Shown piece by piece: positions 1-10,589 of a stretch of 64,000 nucleotides of DNA. Under the pieces are notes generated by a model. That model was not told the DNA's origin. It was given only the letters and a program-made list of their open reading frames with translations, and did not search any database. A program made the position numbers and the translations under genes. How positions within the stretch are numbered: the first letter of the stretch is position 1; every line of letters starts with the position of its first letter. This DNA comes from Ischnura elegans (Eukaryota; Arthropoda; Insecta; Odonata; Coenagrionidae): the NCBI RefSeq assembly GCF_921293095.1, contig NC_060251.1, positions 100,736,566 to 100,800,565 of the forward strand, given 5' to 3'.

Positions 1-454
1 TTTTGCTGACCACATGGAAATTTCAAACAAAATTCTAACATTAATATCAACGGAGTTATAGACCAACTAGTAAATATACTAAATCCGTCTATATCAACGT
101 TAGAACTTCGTTTAAAATTTCTGCACGCTCAGTAAAAAAACACAAAATTCATTTTGAATGTAAAAAATCGATGCGAACAACAAATATTTGCATATATTTT
201 GCATTAATATTTTAGCCAGCGACCGCGGACTCGTCCTAGGAAGGGGCTTTTAATCCTTCTAGGGTCTGGGACAGAGGCCGAAGGAAAGGGATCGGCGCCC
301 CGCTGAGTTGGGTCCAAACATGGTTAGGGAGGGAACCACTGCCTTCAGTCGACGCGAAAAAGCTTCGTACAGGGGAGTAAAGAAAACTTTCAAGAGACTT
401 GTATTGAGGAAGAATTTCCCTCAACGAAGGTCCGGCGCGAAAGGGTTAATTGGG
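1..454. other. flanking sequence with no supported gene
   Basis: AT-rich to about 210, then more GC-rich to about 440. A 62-codon open frame on the minus strand (236-424) has no recognisable domain and no splice context, so I do not call it. Nothing else is supported. Confidence 0.6.
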
Positions 455-742
455 CATTTTTGGTGTAATGGCTAGCATAGTTGCCTTACAAGCAGTTTAT
501 CTGGATTTGATTCTTGGGTGCCTTACTTTTTGCCAGCCTCAGTAAAAGGGGTAGTCCTTGCCTGCCCATCCAAAATTTTTGAGTTTGAGTCCCGCTTAGT
601 TTAATTGCCCCTGTCTAGGGCATGGATGCTTTTGATTGTTGTCATTACTATGTTGTCATTTATTGGATTCCCTTGCTGTAAAGACCTGCAATGTGCTGTT
701 TCTGGATGGTGAAGATGAATATAAAAAATAAAATCAAACTTA
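455..742 (+). repeat. tRNA-derived SINE
   Basis: A polymerase III A-box-like motif (TGGTGTAATGG, 461-471) is followed about 30 bases later by a B-box-like motif (GGATTTGATTC, 503-513), the spacing expected of a tRNA-derived SINE head. The unit ends in an A-rich tail with AATAAA-like repeats (about 718-735). No target site duplication is clear. The boxes and tail are seen directly; the SINE label is inference because no second copy lies in the window. Confidence 0.55.
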
Positions 743-867
743 AATAGATCACAAGAAAGAGCCGAAACAGAACTAACAGAAATGTTCATTGAACCAATTA
801 AAGTTTGCTCCTCTTATCATTTTATCGTGGCTTTCAGAAATTAGGTACCTCTACCTAAACTGAATTA

Positions 868-1450
868 CAGTAGAACCTCGTTAAAGCGAGTACGGGCTAT
901 AGCGACACCCCCGCTATTACGAGAGATAGCCGATGCACCGTCAATTGACCGTATAATAAGAGTGTTAAAAAATTCGTTTTTACGAGACCCTTTCGGTGTT
1001 GGCTCTTGCCATAGCGAGGGTTTCACTGCCGGAAGACTTTCATCAAGACTCCTTAACCTCTGTAATTGCTAGCGATCTGTTAGAAATGAAGTTAATGGAG
1101 TGCTCAGTCTCAAATTTATGTGGTAAACTGTCATTCGATAAATATAATGATTGACGAAACAATGCTCTGCATGATTTTTATTCAGTGCGGCGCTTGTAAA
1201 TTGTTTGAATAGTTAGTCGTTATTTGAGTAAGGAAATTTAGTGATCCAAAAAAACATCGCCTTTTGTCTGGATTTATGCTTACGTTTATCGGATAGATGT
1301 TTATCTGTCGCCGCACCACTCCTGTTCCTGTATATCTGTTCGCAACAGGTATATTGGCTATTATTTGCTCCACCTCCGGTAAAGCGACAATTCGCTATAG
1401 CGAGTGTTCATTAGTGCACCGTGGGGTGTCGTTATATCGAGGTTGAACTG
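868..1450. mobile_element. Tigger/pogo-like MITE
   Basis: This 583-bp unit starts CAGTAGAACCTCGTT and its other end, read inward, starts CAGTTCAACCTCGAT, giving imperfect terminal inverted repeats of about 22 bp. It is flanked by TA on both sides (866-867 and 1451-1452). CAGT ends with a TA duplication are typical of the pogo/Tigger branch of Tc1-mariner. No transposase frame lies inside, so it is a non-autonomous derivative. Its ends differ from those of the larger Tigger-like element at 3664-5853, so it was probably mobilised by another family member. Confidence 0.8.
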
Positions 1451-1548
1451 TAATATGCAATCTTCAGCGTATGTTTATCCTGCTAAAATAGCTTTTATTA
1501 TAGTATGTATCTTCCTCATTTTTCTACAACCTCTGCCCCCTTATGTTT

Positions 1549-1553
1549 CATTC
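1549..1553. repeat. copia target site duplication, left
   Basis: CATTC lies directly outside the left LTR and recurs directly outside the right LTR at 8032-8036. A 5-bp duplication is what copia-type integrases make, and it fixes both element ends. Confidence 0.85.
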
Positions 1554-1701
1554 AGTTGGATTTTGCGCAGAAAGAATGCAGCTTATTCTTTTTGGTAGCT
1601 CAGCCTTTTATTTTTCTTTACTTTAGAAAGGCGCGTAAACTAGAACAACAATGGTGATAACAAACTGTTTACAAACATCAACTGTTACTATATCTCCAAC
1701 A
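1554..1701 (-). repeat. copia 3' LTR
   Basis: 148 bp. On the minus strand it begins TGTTGGAGATA and ends TCCAACT. It matches the other LTR at 7884-8031 except for three substitutions. Confidence 0.9.
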
Positions 1702-1716
1702 CCCCCACTTAACAGC

Positions 1717-2679
1717 TTATGTCGTCAGGCCCATTCCATTCCTTAATTCTTCAAATTTTATTTTTGGAAGTGGCTTCGTCAGTGCATCAGCAATCATGTC
1801 CTCACTCCTGCAGTAAACAAGCTGAATAACATTATTTTTCATTAAATCTCTTATGAAAAGGTGCCGGACATAGATGTGCTTCGTTCTGGCACTAAATTTT
1901 TCATTTGAAAATATTTTAATGCATCCCTGGATGTCTTCATAGATTATTATTGGTTCATTCTGCACCTCCCCCAGATCATGCAGTAATTGTCGTAGCCAAA
2001 CACCTTCCTGACTGGCAGATGCTGCAGAAACATACTCAGTCTCTGTTGTAGACAGAGCGACAGAAGACTGCTTCCTGCTGGACCAGGAAATTGCACTGTT
2101 TCCCAAATTAAAAATATATGCACTTGTAGATTTCCTATCTTGTATATCTCCACCCCAGTCGGCATCTACATATCCAGTCAATTTAAGATCTTCACAGGCA
2201 TAAATATTCAATGCCATATCACTGGTTTGCTTGAGATAACGCATTAGTTTCTTTAAAGCTTCCCAATCTCGCTGTCTGGGATTACTAACCCGTCTGCAGA
2301 GAATACTCATTGCTCCAGAAATATCTGGTCTAGTAGTTGTTGAAATATACAGAAGTGCCCCCACTGCTTCCCTATATTTGCCATTATTTGGCAAGGCATC
2401 ATTCTCTCCTTTCAATTTGGGGTATTCAGGATCCATCGGTATAGATACACCTTTTGCATCTTCCATCCCGAACTTTTTCAATATTCCATCTATTTTGGAT
2501 TTCTGATTTAACTGAAAACTTCCATCCTCTTTTCTCTGGATTTGTATTCCTAAATAGTTAGTTGCATCTCCCAAATCTTTCACTTCAAAGTGATGATTCA
2601 ACATTTGTCTTAGTTCCTTAATTTTATCTTCATTATCATGAATTATAATCAGGTCATCTACATAAATCAGAATATACAT
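1717..2679 (-). CDS. copia Pol C-terminal part: RT catalytic end and RNase H (fragment)
   Basis: This open stretch holds the reverse transcriptase active-site motif YVDD (residues 6-9) and continues through the RT connection into a copia-type RNase H, with recognisable DRKSTSAYIF and ALSTTETEYV segments. It ends close to the 3' LTR, as expected for the end of pol. The apparent start Met is only the first Met after an upstream stop; the real pol frame continues upstream at 2680-3660 with an in-frame TGA near 2740 and a TAG at about 2818. The protein would have copied the element RNA into DNA in a cytoplasmic particle. Confidence 0.9.
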   Translation of the reverse strand: MYILIYVDDLIIIHDNEDKIKELRQMLNHHFEVKDLGDATNYLGIQIQRKEDGSFQLNQKSKIDGILKKFGMEDAKGVSIPMDPEYPKLKGENDALPNNGKYREAVGALLYISTTTRPDISGAMSILCRRVSNPRQRDWEALKKLMRYLKQTSDMALNIYACEDLKLTGYVDADWGGDIQDRKSTSAYIFNLGNSAISWSSRKQSSVALSTTETEYVSAASASQEGVWLRQLLHDLGEVQNEPIIIYEDIQGCIKIFSNEKFSARTKHIYVRHLFIRDLMKNNVIQLVYCRSEDMIADALTKPLPKIKFEELRNGMGLTT

Positions 2680-3660
2680 CCTTTTCTCATTTTCATTCTT
2701 CGTATAAAGACATGGATCTGCTAGGCTGCGCTGAAATCATTTTTCAAGCAAAACATCATTTATTTTGACATTCCAAGCTCTTGCTGACTGCTTCAGTCCA
2801 TTTATTGATTTTTGAAGCTAGCAAACTAGCTTATCTTCAGTGGTTTTTGTGTAGCCCGGTGGTTGTTTCATGTATAATTCTTCTTCGATGTCGCCATTAA
2901 GAAATGCTGTTTTCACATCAAACTGTCGGACAAACAGCCTTCGTACTGCTGCTATGCTCATAAGGACTCTAAAGGTGCTTTGTCTTACAACTGGTGCAAA
3001 GGTTGAATCGTAGTCTTTTCCATATTTTTGAGAGTAACCTTTTGCAACAAGTCTTCCTTTTCGTCGACAAATATCTCCATTTGAATCATATTTTGTTTTG
3101 AACACCCATTTGCATCCAATGGAATGTTTTCCTTCAGGCAATTTAGTTAAAATCCATGTTTTATTTTCTTCGAGAGATTTTATTTCTTCATCAGCGGCTT
3201 TCATCCACTCCTCTCTTTCATTTGCAGGCAATTCCATTACCTCTTCTAAAGACTCTGGATCGGGCTTTGGGTTAATTTTAAGTGTATGATAACCATTTTG
3301 GTGGCACCCCCTTGCATTCTCTTGATGATTTTCGAACTGGCTGATCTGTTCTGTCCATTTCCAGTTTGGTGTTATCATCTATCTTGGTGATTGGTATTTC
3401 TCTTTCTCTCATCAACCTATCATCCAGGTATGTATAACGCTCAGATGATTCTAGGTCGATATCCTTGATTAATTCCTCTTTATCTGTAACATTTTCATCA
3501 AATACTACAGTTCTGCTGATGATAATTCTATTCGTACTGGGTTGTAGGATCCTGTAACCTTTGGACGTTTCATTATATCCTACCATAATTCCTTTTTGAG
3601 CACGTGAATCCCACTTGCTCCGTTTTTCTTTGAGAAGATAAGCATAAGCTTTGCTTCCAA
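2680..3660 (-). pseudogene. copia Pol: integrase C-terminus and RT fingers/palm, broken
   Basis: Two overlapping frames (3278-3586 and 2818-3378) encode the integrase tail and the N-terminal half of the RT, including the segments WVFKTKYDSNG and VKTAFLNGDIEEELYM typical of copia RTs. A frameshift near 3290-3370 separates them. A TAG stop lies right after the KLVC segment at about 2818 and a TGA follows about 80 bases further, before the YVDD region. Homology resumes at 3660 exactly where the nested Tigger-like transposon ends, which proves the interruption. Confidence 0.85.
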
Positions 3661-3663
3661 ATA

Positions 3664-5853
3664 CAGTGGAAGCCCCTTATAACGACAGCTGTTGGGAACA
3701 GAGAAATCTGTCGCTATAGTGAATTGTCGTTGTTACCGAATGCAATCACATCGTCACAAAAAAATCACTCATCAGGCGTCACCACGGCTGTTTCTGCTGA
3801 GAGGCGAAAATTGCAGCATGATAGCCGTTTTAAATCATTATTTTGAACATTTAATTCACTAATGATCATATTCACATGCAATCTATGATCAAATCATATG
3901 TAATTATGCAGGATGCTATGAGCCGAGGCATTAAGAAGTCGATTTTAAAAGTCCCAGCTTCAGACTCACTCGTACTGAACTGTGCATTATGAGCTGTTAT
4001 TATCCTTATTTCTTGGATGCTCCAAATATACATGTCATAACTACCAGTTATGGCTATGCATCAGACTATTAAATGCTAAAACTTCGGAATCTGTTAAAAA
4101 ATTCATACCTTCTATCTTTCCGAGTAGTAATGAAAATGATGGGTGACTGCTGCAATTGGATGACGAAAGGAGCGTGATAAAATTTTAGGGTTCCACATGA
4201 GCATTGCAATTCTATCTTTTTCAGGTTAACGGCGGAATGAAGGTGGAAGTAATCTTCTTATGCTTCAAGTCTGCCTGTATGAATGGTTTACTAACGTTTT
4301 TCAAATCAGCCGACTCAAATGCTATCGGAATCATGAAACCGAACAGCATTACGGCATCTAAAAGCATATTAGTCATATCAATTATCTTCGGTGGAAAGGG
4401 TGAAAAACTGTTTCAAATAAATAGAAGGACAAATGATAAATGAAGTCCACTCTTTGTCTGTCTGTTAGCAATATTTATGTTTCGTAGAGATTCACGCAAT
4501 CAGACGCAATATCAGCGGATGTAGAGACCTCTAGCGGGAGTAGCGCACACTTTTTGATATGAATGCTGACTGGAACTGAAGAACGCTCGTAGTGTTAGGT
4601 GGCAATAACACAATTTTAACGTTTCTTAGTTCTATTGGTAGGTGGGCTGGGCAATTGTCAATGAATAATAGTACTTTTTTATTACTTTCACCAATCCTGG
4701 CATCAAACGCTCATAACCACTGCGTGAAGATAGCAGCCGTCATCCAAGCATTTTTATTTGCTTCGTAAGTGCAAGGGAGAGTTTTAACTCCCTTAAAACA
4801 TAGGGGATGGGCGGATTTCCCCACCACGAACGGTTTTAACTTATCCGAACCATCCATATTGGCGCATAAAAGAACAGTTACGCGGTCTTTACTTTTCTTC
4901 CCTCCTTTGCAGGGGTCCGTTCGAGTGGCGAGAGTTTTGTCCGGGAGAAGGTTAAAAATATATGCCCGTCTCATCCGCGTTGTAAATATCACAGGGGCTG
5001 TAATTGTCCAAATAGTCTTTAAGGACCAGAGCCCAGCCTTCCACAGCATTAACATCAACACTTGATGATTCACCGGATAGTTTGTGAAGGGATATCCCCT
5101 TCCTATTTTTAAATTGTGCAAACCATCCATCCGAGCACTTAAAATTGTCTTCACCAAGCCTCTCACACAAATACTCAGCTTTAGCCTTCATCATTGGGCC
5201 GGTGATAGGAATCCCTGCGGCTCTTTGCTGGCAAAACCACGAGAATAGAGCAGTTTCTAGCTGCGGATGCTCTCCGGGCCGCAGGTGTTTTTGGGTGCTT
5301 GGACGCCCTTCTTTAAGCACTGCCGAACGAATTTGCTCTTTTTTCTTTAAAATAGTGAACAATGTCGATGTATTAATTCCAAATCGCCTCGCTATTTCAC
5401 TCTTTGAACACTCTCCACTTTCACAATCTGCAATAATTCTCATTTTGGTCTTTAAATCCAAGGACTTGCGTTTACCAGCCATGGTGCAAGCAGACGGGCG
5501 GAATAATTTTTAATCTCACTGCGGAGGCGTGGGAGGGAGATGACAAAAGAGCAATGAAATTTGTACTCGAGAAATTTATTATGGAAAGAAGAATAGGAGA
5601 ATACGGAACATGTGGACGTCGACGTTGGCGGAAAAAATGCCGTTTTAAAAGCATTGAATTCCAGAGATGTGGCACGTGGTCAAAAAGTCAACCTGTCGTA
5701 ATTACGAATGGCGCAAGAGAGGAATCGAGCCATTATCGCTAATACGAATTTATTTTACATTTAAATCATAGGGTTTAAAATGGTTCCTTGGGTAGCTGTC
5801 GCTAATTCGAGCTTGTCGCTATATCCCGTACTCGTTATAAGGGGCTTCCACTG
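3664..5853 (-). mobile_element. Tigger/pogo-like DNA transposon nested in copia pol
   Basis: A 2190-bp element with identical 22-bp terminal inverted repeats (CAGTGGAAGCCCCTTATAAC at both ends), followed by imperfect inverted sequence, and TA on both sides (3662-3663 and 5854-5855). Its single transposase gene reads on the minus strand. The copia protein frame breaks off at 5854 and resumes at 3660, so this element inserted after the copia element. TIRs, TA duplication and a CENP-B/DDE transposase together identify the Tigger branch. Confidence 0.92.
4560..5482 (-). pseudogene. Tigger-like transposase, frameshifted
   Basis: The N-terminal 176 codons (5482-4952) begin MAGKRKSLDLKTKMRI and contain a psq/CENP-B-type helix-turn-helix (residues about 5-55), a Tc5-type DNA-binding region (about 70-140) and the start of a DDE_1 catalytic domain with the first Asp in YNADETGIYF. 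A frameshift near 4960 moves the domain into another frame (to 4711: PDKTLATRTDP, ANMDGSDKLKPFVVGKSAHP). After an in-frame TGA comes the second catalytic block, LLFIDNCPAH, at about 4640-4670. The third block is disrupted after the LPPNTTSVLQ segment (about 4580-4605). The intact protein would cut and paste the element in the nucleus; this copy cannot. Confidence 0.88.
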
Positions 5854-6210
5854 TACTCGTATATGCTGAAGATCAGGTTTTTCAGCAGTCCACAGCTCAT
5901 ATGGGGTTTTATCAATGGCTTTACTGGGCAAGCGATTTTGCAAATAGCATGCAGTCATGATAGCTTCTCCCCAATACTGTTTTGGCAAATTCGCATCTAG
6001 CAGCATGCATCGAGCTGATTCAACTAGAGAACGATTCTTTCTTTCTGCTATTCCATTCTGCTCAGGGCTGTATGGCACTGTGGTCTGAAACTCAATTCCT
6101 TCTTTCTTTAAAATATCCTGAGTTTTCTTTCCTATATACCTATTCACCGCCATTGTCCGTTCGCAGAATTTTCGGTTTTCTTCCGAATTTAGTAGAAACT
6201 GCTGCAACAT
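5854..6210 (-). pseudogene. copia integrase, C-terminal half of core
   Basis: Contains the integrase segment YSPEQNGIAERKN and continues to DLQHIRV, where copia similarity stops at the nested Tigger-like element; codons after that belong to the transposon end. It is separated from the upstream gag-pol frame by a one-base frameshift just after the RTDNGGE motif (about 6135-6145). The catalytic Glu of the DDE triad sits within this segment's context. Confidence 0.85.
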
Positions 6211-7777
6211 ATTCTTCCACTTTGATTGACACTTCTTCCTTTAAGCGTAGCAGATATACAGTTGTGTAACGAGAGTAATCATCAATAAATGTGAGAAAAT
6301 AACGTTTCTTCCCTGGAGTTTCTGTGCTCATTGGACCACAAATATCTGAGTGAATGAGTTCTATGGGTCTTTGAGCTTTATAACTGCTTGTTTTGGGAAA
6401 TGATTTCTTCGATAATTTTCCTTTTACACAGTCCCAACACCTCAAGAATTTATTGCAGTTATCAATTTCTATTCCTATAGCAAGTTTATCATCAATTAAT
6501 CTTTTCACTGCAACTGGGTCTCTATGTCCAAGCCGCCTATGCCATAGATGAATACAATTCCGGTGATTCCCAAACTTCACAGAATTAGCCATTTCTTGAC
6601 ATGATAATTTATAAAGATCACCATCAATCTTTCCCACAGCTTGCATTGTGCTTTTCTTATCAATTATGCAGTCATTCTCCTTGAAAGTCACCACATTACC
6701 TTCTTTAGCTAATTTCTTTACCGAGAGTAGGCTGCCTCGCAAATCAGGTACATACAGAACATCCTTGAATAGTATCCTGTTTATTTCTGTCGGAGATATC
6801 TTGCAATTGAGGTATCCTTCACCTGTCCCTTCAATAGCAATGAATTCCCCATTGGCAACGATTACCTTTCCTTCTTTATTTCGACGAATTCTTGTAAAGA
6901 ATTCAATATCATTTGTCATGTGGCTCGTAGCGCCCGAATCTACGTACCATGAACAAAACGCAGTAGCAAACGATGCGTTCAGGCTGGCATCTGTAGCACC
7001 TCGCGCCTCGTGACTGTCTTTTTCCTTTTTGAACTCTTTCATTTTTGCTTTCCATATTCTGCAATCCTTCTTTAAATGTCCCCGTTTCTTGCAAACGAAA
7101 CACTCGCGAGTCTCTTTATAATTACTTCTTTCCGATCTGGATTCATGTGTTTTTCGTGTTTTCAAAGCTGATTCCGATTGCAGGTTGCGTGATTCATCGC
7201 ATATTATGGACTCATTCTTACGCGTGAATTCATCAATCAGTTTTCCTTTTACGCATTCTAATGTGAGTTCGTCATCTGGACGCGTATCAAGGGCTGTTAC
7301 AAGGGTGCTATATTCATCTGTCAAACCACTAAGCAAGAGAGCAGCTATATTAAAATCTTTAATTTCTTCTCCGATGCTCCACAAACGTTCGATTAGTTCT
7401 AATGTTGACTTTATATATTCTTGCATTGATTGACCCTTTTTAAGTTTTGATTGATAAAGTTTTCGAAGTAGATACAATTTATTGCTTAAATTGGCCCTTT
7501 CATGCACTTTTTGCAATTCTAACCACATTTCTCTGGCACTTTTACACTTACAAATGTGTATTATCTGACCATCCTCGACACTAAGGGATATGGTACTTTG
7601 TGCTTTCTCGTCCTTTCCTTTCCATCCCGCCTCGGATTTGTCTGGTTTATCTTCATCAACTACTTTCCACGTACCTTCTCTTATTAACACCATTCTCATC
7701 TTGAACTTCCATGCTTGATAATTATTATCATTTAGCTTCTGGACGGTTATTCTTTCGCTATGAGCATCCAATGACAT
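6140..7777 (-). CDS. copia Gag-Protease-Integrase N-terminal polyprotein (truncated by frameshift)
   Basis: 545 codons starting MSLDAHSERITVQKL about 105 bases after the primer-binding site, a plausible start. Residues about 1-200 are a copia-type Gag. A CCHC zinc knuckle, CFVCKKRGHLKKDC, lies at residues 226-239. The aspartic protease motif DSGA is at 280-283. A GAG-pre-integrase zinc region (LWHRRLGHRDP) follows at about 415-430, then the integrase core with LIHSDICGP and FIDDYSRYT, ending at RTDNGGE, where a frameshift truncates it. In an intact element the polyprotein builds the particle, matures it and joins cDNA to the chromosome. Confidence 0.92.
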   Translation of the reverse strand: MSLDAHSERITVQKLNDNNYQAWKFKMRMVLIREGTWKVVDEDKPDKSEAGWKGKDEKAQSTISLSVEDGQIIHICKCKSAREMWLELQKVHERANLSNKLYLLRKLYQSKLKKGQSMQEYIKSTLELIERLWSIGEEIKDFNIAALLLSGLTDEYSTLVTALDTRPDDELTLECVKGKLIDEFTRKNESIICDESRNLQSESALKTRKTHESRSERSNYKETRECFVCKKRGHLKKDCRIWKAKMKEFKKEKDSHEARGATDASLNASFATAFCSWYVDSGATSHMTNDIEFFTRIRRNKEGKVIVANGEFIAIEGTGEGYLNCKISPTEINRILFKDVLYVPDLRGSLLSVKKLAKEGNVVTFKENDCIIDKKSTMQAVGKIDGDLYKLSCQEMANSVKFGNHRNCIHLWHRRLGHRDPVAVKRLIDDKLAIGIEIDNCNKFLRCWDCVKGKLSKKSFPKTSSYKAQRPIELIHSDICGPMSTETPGKKRYFLTFIDDYSRYTTVYLLRLKEEVSIKVEEYVAAVSTKFGRKPKILRTDNGGE

Positions 7778-7869
7778 CGTGAAAAATTAAATTGTCCAGA
7801 TTCTGTTTCTTTTTCTTCTTTCACAATTTTACTTTCTATTACTGCGTTCCTCTTATCCTTGCGTAACCT

Positions 7870-7883
7870 CTGGGCCCATAACC
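7870..7883 (-). promoter_or_regulatory. copia primer-binding site
   Basis: GGTTATGGGCCCAG on the minus strand, adjacent to the 5' LTR. It matches the internal half-tRNA-iMet priming site used by Drosophila copia instead of the usual tRNA 3' end. Confidence 0.85.
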
Positions 7884-8031
7884 AGTTGGATTTTGCGCAG
7901 AAAGAATGCAGCTTATTCTTTTCGGTAGCTCAGCCTTTTATTTTTCTTTACTTTTGAAAGGCACGTAAACTAGAACAACAATGGTGATAACAAACTGTTT
8001 ACAAACATCAACTGTTACTATATCTCCAACA
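7884..8031 (-). repeat. copia 5' LTR
   Basis: 148 bp, three substitutions from the 3' LTR at 1554-1701. The target duplication CATTC follows at 8032-8036. Confidence 0.9.
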
Positions 8032-8309
8032 CATTCCGTATCGTAAGTCTTACCATTGCTCAGATGTATCTTCTGATTATTCAATTGTAGTATATTCTCT
8101 TGCTGCACTGAGATTTTAGCATTGTATCCTATCTCTGGCTCAATTTGTCTTTAAAGTTGTATCACTTTATCCATGCTGTTAATTTGCATTAATTTCAGTT
8201 TTTCGTTTTATAAGGTGTGCTTTTTATCTTTTTCTTTATCTTTTTCGTTATCTTTTTCTTTTGAAATTTGTTTTTCATCTATCTTTTATGCCCATTTGTC
8301 TCCTTATAG

Positions 8310-8524
8310 ATGATGATTGTTCAAGTGATTCCGACGAAGGGTCAAGTTCATGGGAAAGGAAACGCAAGGAGGAAGATGATGCCTTTGGAAGACTGAGTGA
8401 AGGCTTGTCCTCTAATGAAGAAGACCACTTAGATTTAACTCTTGTGCTGGAGGCACAATTTCTTCGGGAGTACAAAGAGTTATTGTCACTGGACGAGGGA
8501 GGATGCTCCACCAGTAATCAGTAA
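8310..8524 (+). CDS. candidate 3'-terminal exon of an unidentified host gene
   Basis: A pyrimidine-rich tract ending in TTGTCTCCTTATAG (to 8309) makes a good 3' splice site. The open frame that follows codes for about 71 acidic, serine-rich residues (SDSDEGSSSWERKRKEEDDA, later LEAQFLREYKELLSLDEG) and ends at TAA 8522-8524. I recognise no family. The first base pair of the exon completes a codon begun in an upstream exon that is not in this window or is hidden by the copia insertion. Composition and splice context suggest a genuine exon; no homology supports it. Confidence 0.4.
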
Positions 8525-9367
8525 ATTCCTTCAAGTGCCTAACATTTCATTTAATGTTTGAATGAAGTACAAAAAGTTTTCATTCACTAATTTATAAGAG
8601 TTTCTTTAACGAAGACTGATAGGTAGTGTACAGAATATTGAAAGCCTTTTTAATTCCCGTCCATTGATTTCATAAAATGGAGGTATTTTTTCTGTATGTT
8701 GACAGCCTGGCCAATTCTCTTTCTTCTTACCAAAAACTTCATGTCTTTCAATATAGTCAAAAATTTTATCCTATTTATGAATTGGATTGATATTTTTATA
8801 TACATACAATCCCAAAGATTATTTAATGCTTTATATTGTTCGTTACTTCATTGTTCGTTTATGATGTTTTAAGTATTAATACACAATGATGTGTTGAATG
8901 AGATGTAGTCTTCAATTTTTTGTGATGAAGTAATTCATGCAATGAAAATGTGTCGTCTTTTGTTATTTACGGTGCTTTAAGTTAAATATGAAATTTTTTC
9001 TCACCATCTGTAACTCTTTTATGTATTTTTTGGTTGTGAAATTATTGTCTAAATAATATCTGGACATCCAGTATTTGCATAGTGCTGTGAAAATTTTGAA
9101 GAGAGTAAATATAATGGCTGTTCACTTCGTCTCATTCATTTCCATTTGGCTCCTTAAAAATGATGAATATGAGGCATTGTTTTTAACCTAAGTTAGTACC
9201 TGAGCAAATATTTTTTTCTAATTTGCTGATTTTCAATACACAGAGCATTGATTTTAACTGCATGTGGAAAAAAATGGTATAAAAATCATGGAATTGAGGC
9301 TTTCTATACATTCTTTAATCAATTCAGCTCTGTATTTACTTAGTACTTTTAGAACATAGTATTTTTT
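8525..9367. other. AT-rich non-coding stretch (possible 3' UTR)
   Basis: AT-rich sequence after the candidate terminal exon. I found no clear canonical polyadenylation signal, open frame or repeat structure. The T-run near 8690 is 6 T long here and 8 T in the second copy. Confidence 0.5.
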
Positions 9368-9371
9368 TTAG

Positions 9372-9440
9372 ATATATTGCCCCTGCAGGATGGGGATAAG
9401 AATTTTCCTGCAGTATCCCTGCTTGTCGTAGAAGGCGACT
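9372..9440 (+). repeat. SINE-like repeat fragment
   Basis: The core (about 9375-9438), including TTGTCGTAGAAGGCGACTAA, resembles a motif I associate with dispersed insect repeats. No box structure or second local copy confirms it. The 400 bases that follow to 9849 show no gene. Confidence 0.3.
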
Positions 9441-9849
9441 AAAAGGGTTGACAAATGTGTGTTGTTTGAAATGTAGCAGTTCCATTTCCTGAGTGGCAGT
9501 GGTCTTAATTTTTCTGCTTTCCCGGCAGATGCTCAGACCACCAAGCTATCCAGGTTAATCTTATCTCCAGTGTTTTTGGTGGGGGTTTATGCAACCTATT
9601 CCCCCAAGATGTTGCCCAATGAGTCTGCGAAGAGATGGCTTTGGGCGTAGGTCCCACCTGATGGTTCTTACACACCTAAGGCACATGAAATGTCTGATTG
9701 GTTTTCCAATGGGTAAGCCAGTTATTTTTGACTGATTTAAAAAGATGGACTGTGTCGAAAACAATGAAAACAATTCATTACTTCAAAGGGATTTTTAAAT
9801 GACGTGGCCAGAGAACCTCCTCAAAGTAACGGAAACATGTTTCTGTTGA

Positions 9850-10400
9850 CTCTCTTGTTATAAGAAATTATACGTAATGCTTTATACCCAATTTCCATAA
9901 GCATATGCAAAACTTCCATACTAACTTTTGCAAATTGGAAGCGGTTAAATGGTTTACAGGACAAAGGACCACAACATCCTTATTCTTGGAAAGTAATGAT
10001 GTTATCATGAAACATTGAAGGGTAACAGCTTCAGCAGCATTACCCTTTGTTTGTCCCACAACCTTTCCCCCAATATAAGATAGCCCTGGTTGAACATAAA
10101 TTTCGTCTAATAAAATTAACACTAGTCTTTCACTTTCCTCCAGTGTTTTGAATTTTCGACCAAGTACGAGACATTAGTATTTTTTGGCCCAGTTCTTCCC
10201 ACAGACATGTTTGAGCCCAGCTGCCTTAAATAAGATACAGATGGAAGAGATACAACCCTCAAATAACCATCTTGCAGAAGTGAATATGAGGCAATGTAGA
10301 AAAAATACAGGGAGTAACACCAGACTAGAAAATTGGAAAAATATTTAGGTTGGCCTTTATTATTGGATTTACAGCCCGGCACACAGCACTTCCTCCCCAT
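9850..10400 (-). pseudogene. P-element/THAP-type transposase remnant
   Basis: The minus strand begins MGRKCCVPGCKSN at 10400, the start of a C2CH THAP zinc finger (C-x2-4-C). After a degraded stretch, a second frame (10122-9868) carries LILLDEIYVQPGLSYIGGKV and VVVLCPVNHLT, matching the RNase H-like catalytic region of P-element and THAP9-like transposases, with the acidic LLDEIYV motif. The rest of the THAP finger and most of the transposase are missing, and the two frames are offset. No terminal repeats could be found. It is a decayed fragment; a domesticated THAP gene is possible but unlikely given the breaks. Confidence 0.7.
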
Positions 10401-10589
10401 CTTAAATCACTCCAAAACTCTCTAGTGCAATTTACAACGATATACCGCAAAATATCATCAATACAACAACCAAAACATCATGAGACACAATGTTCACGCA
10501 TGAGGAGCAAGGCTTGAAACAAGTGAGCTATGCTATTCCCTTAGATTTCTTTCATGATGATAGACTAACTCCGCAGCTCTAGTGACGGG

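Larger units (their letters stand above)
1554..8031 (-). mobile_element. Ty1/copia LTR retrotransposon, inactive
   Basis: The element has two 148-bp LTRs, a 5-bp target duplication and one gag-pol reading direction on the minus strand: gag, zinc knuckle, protease, integrase, reverse transcriptase, RNase H. The primer-binding site next to the 5' LTR (7870-7883) reads GGTTATGGGCCCAG, the internal initiator-tRNA-Met half site known from Drosophila copia. A purine tract (AAGTGGGGG) precedes the 3' LTR. It is dead: a frameshift in the integrase, two in-frame stops before the RT catalytic region, and a 2.2-kb Tigger-like transposon inside pol. The LTRs differ at three positions, so the insertion is not very recent. 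Without the nested transposon it would be about 4.3 kb. Confidence 0.93.

Noticed and set aside
236-424. 62-codon minus-strand frame in the left flank
   Set aside because: No domain, splice context or repeat relation.
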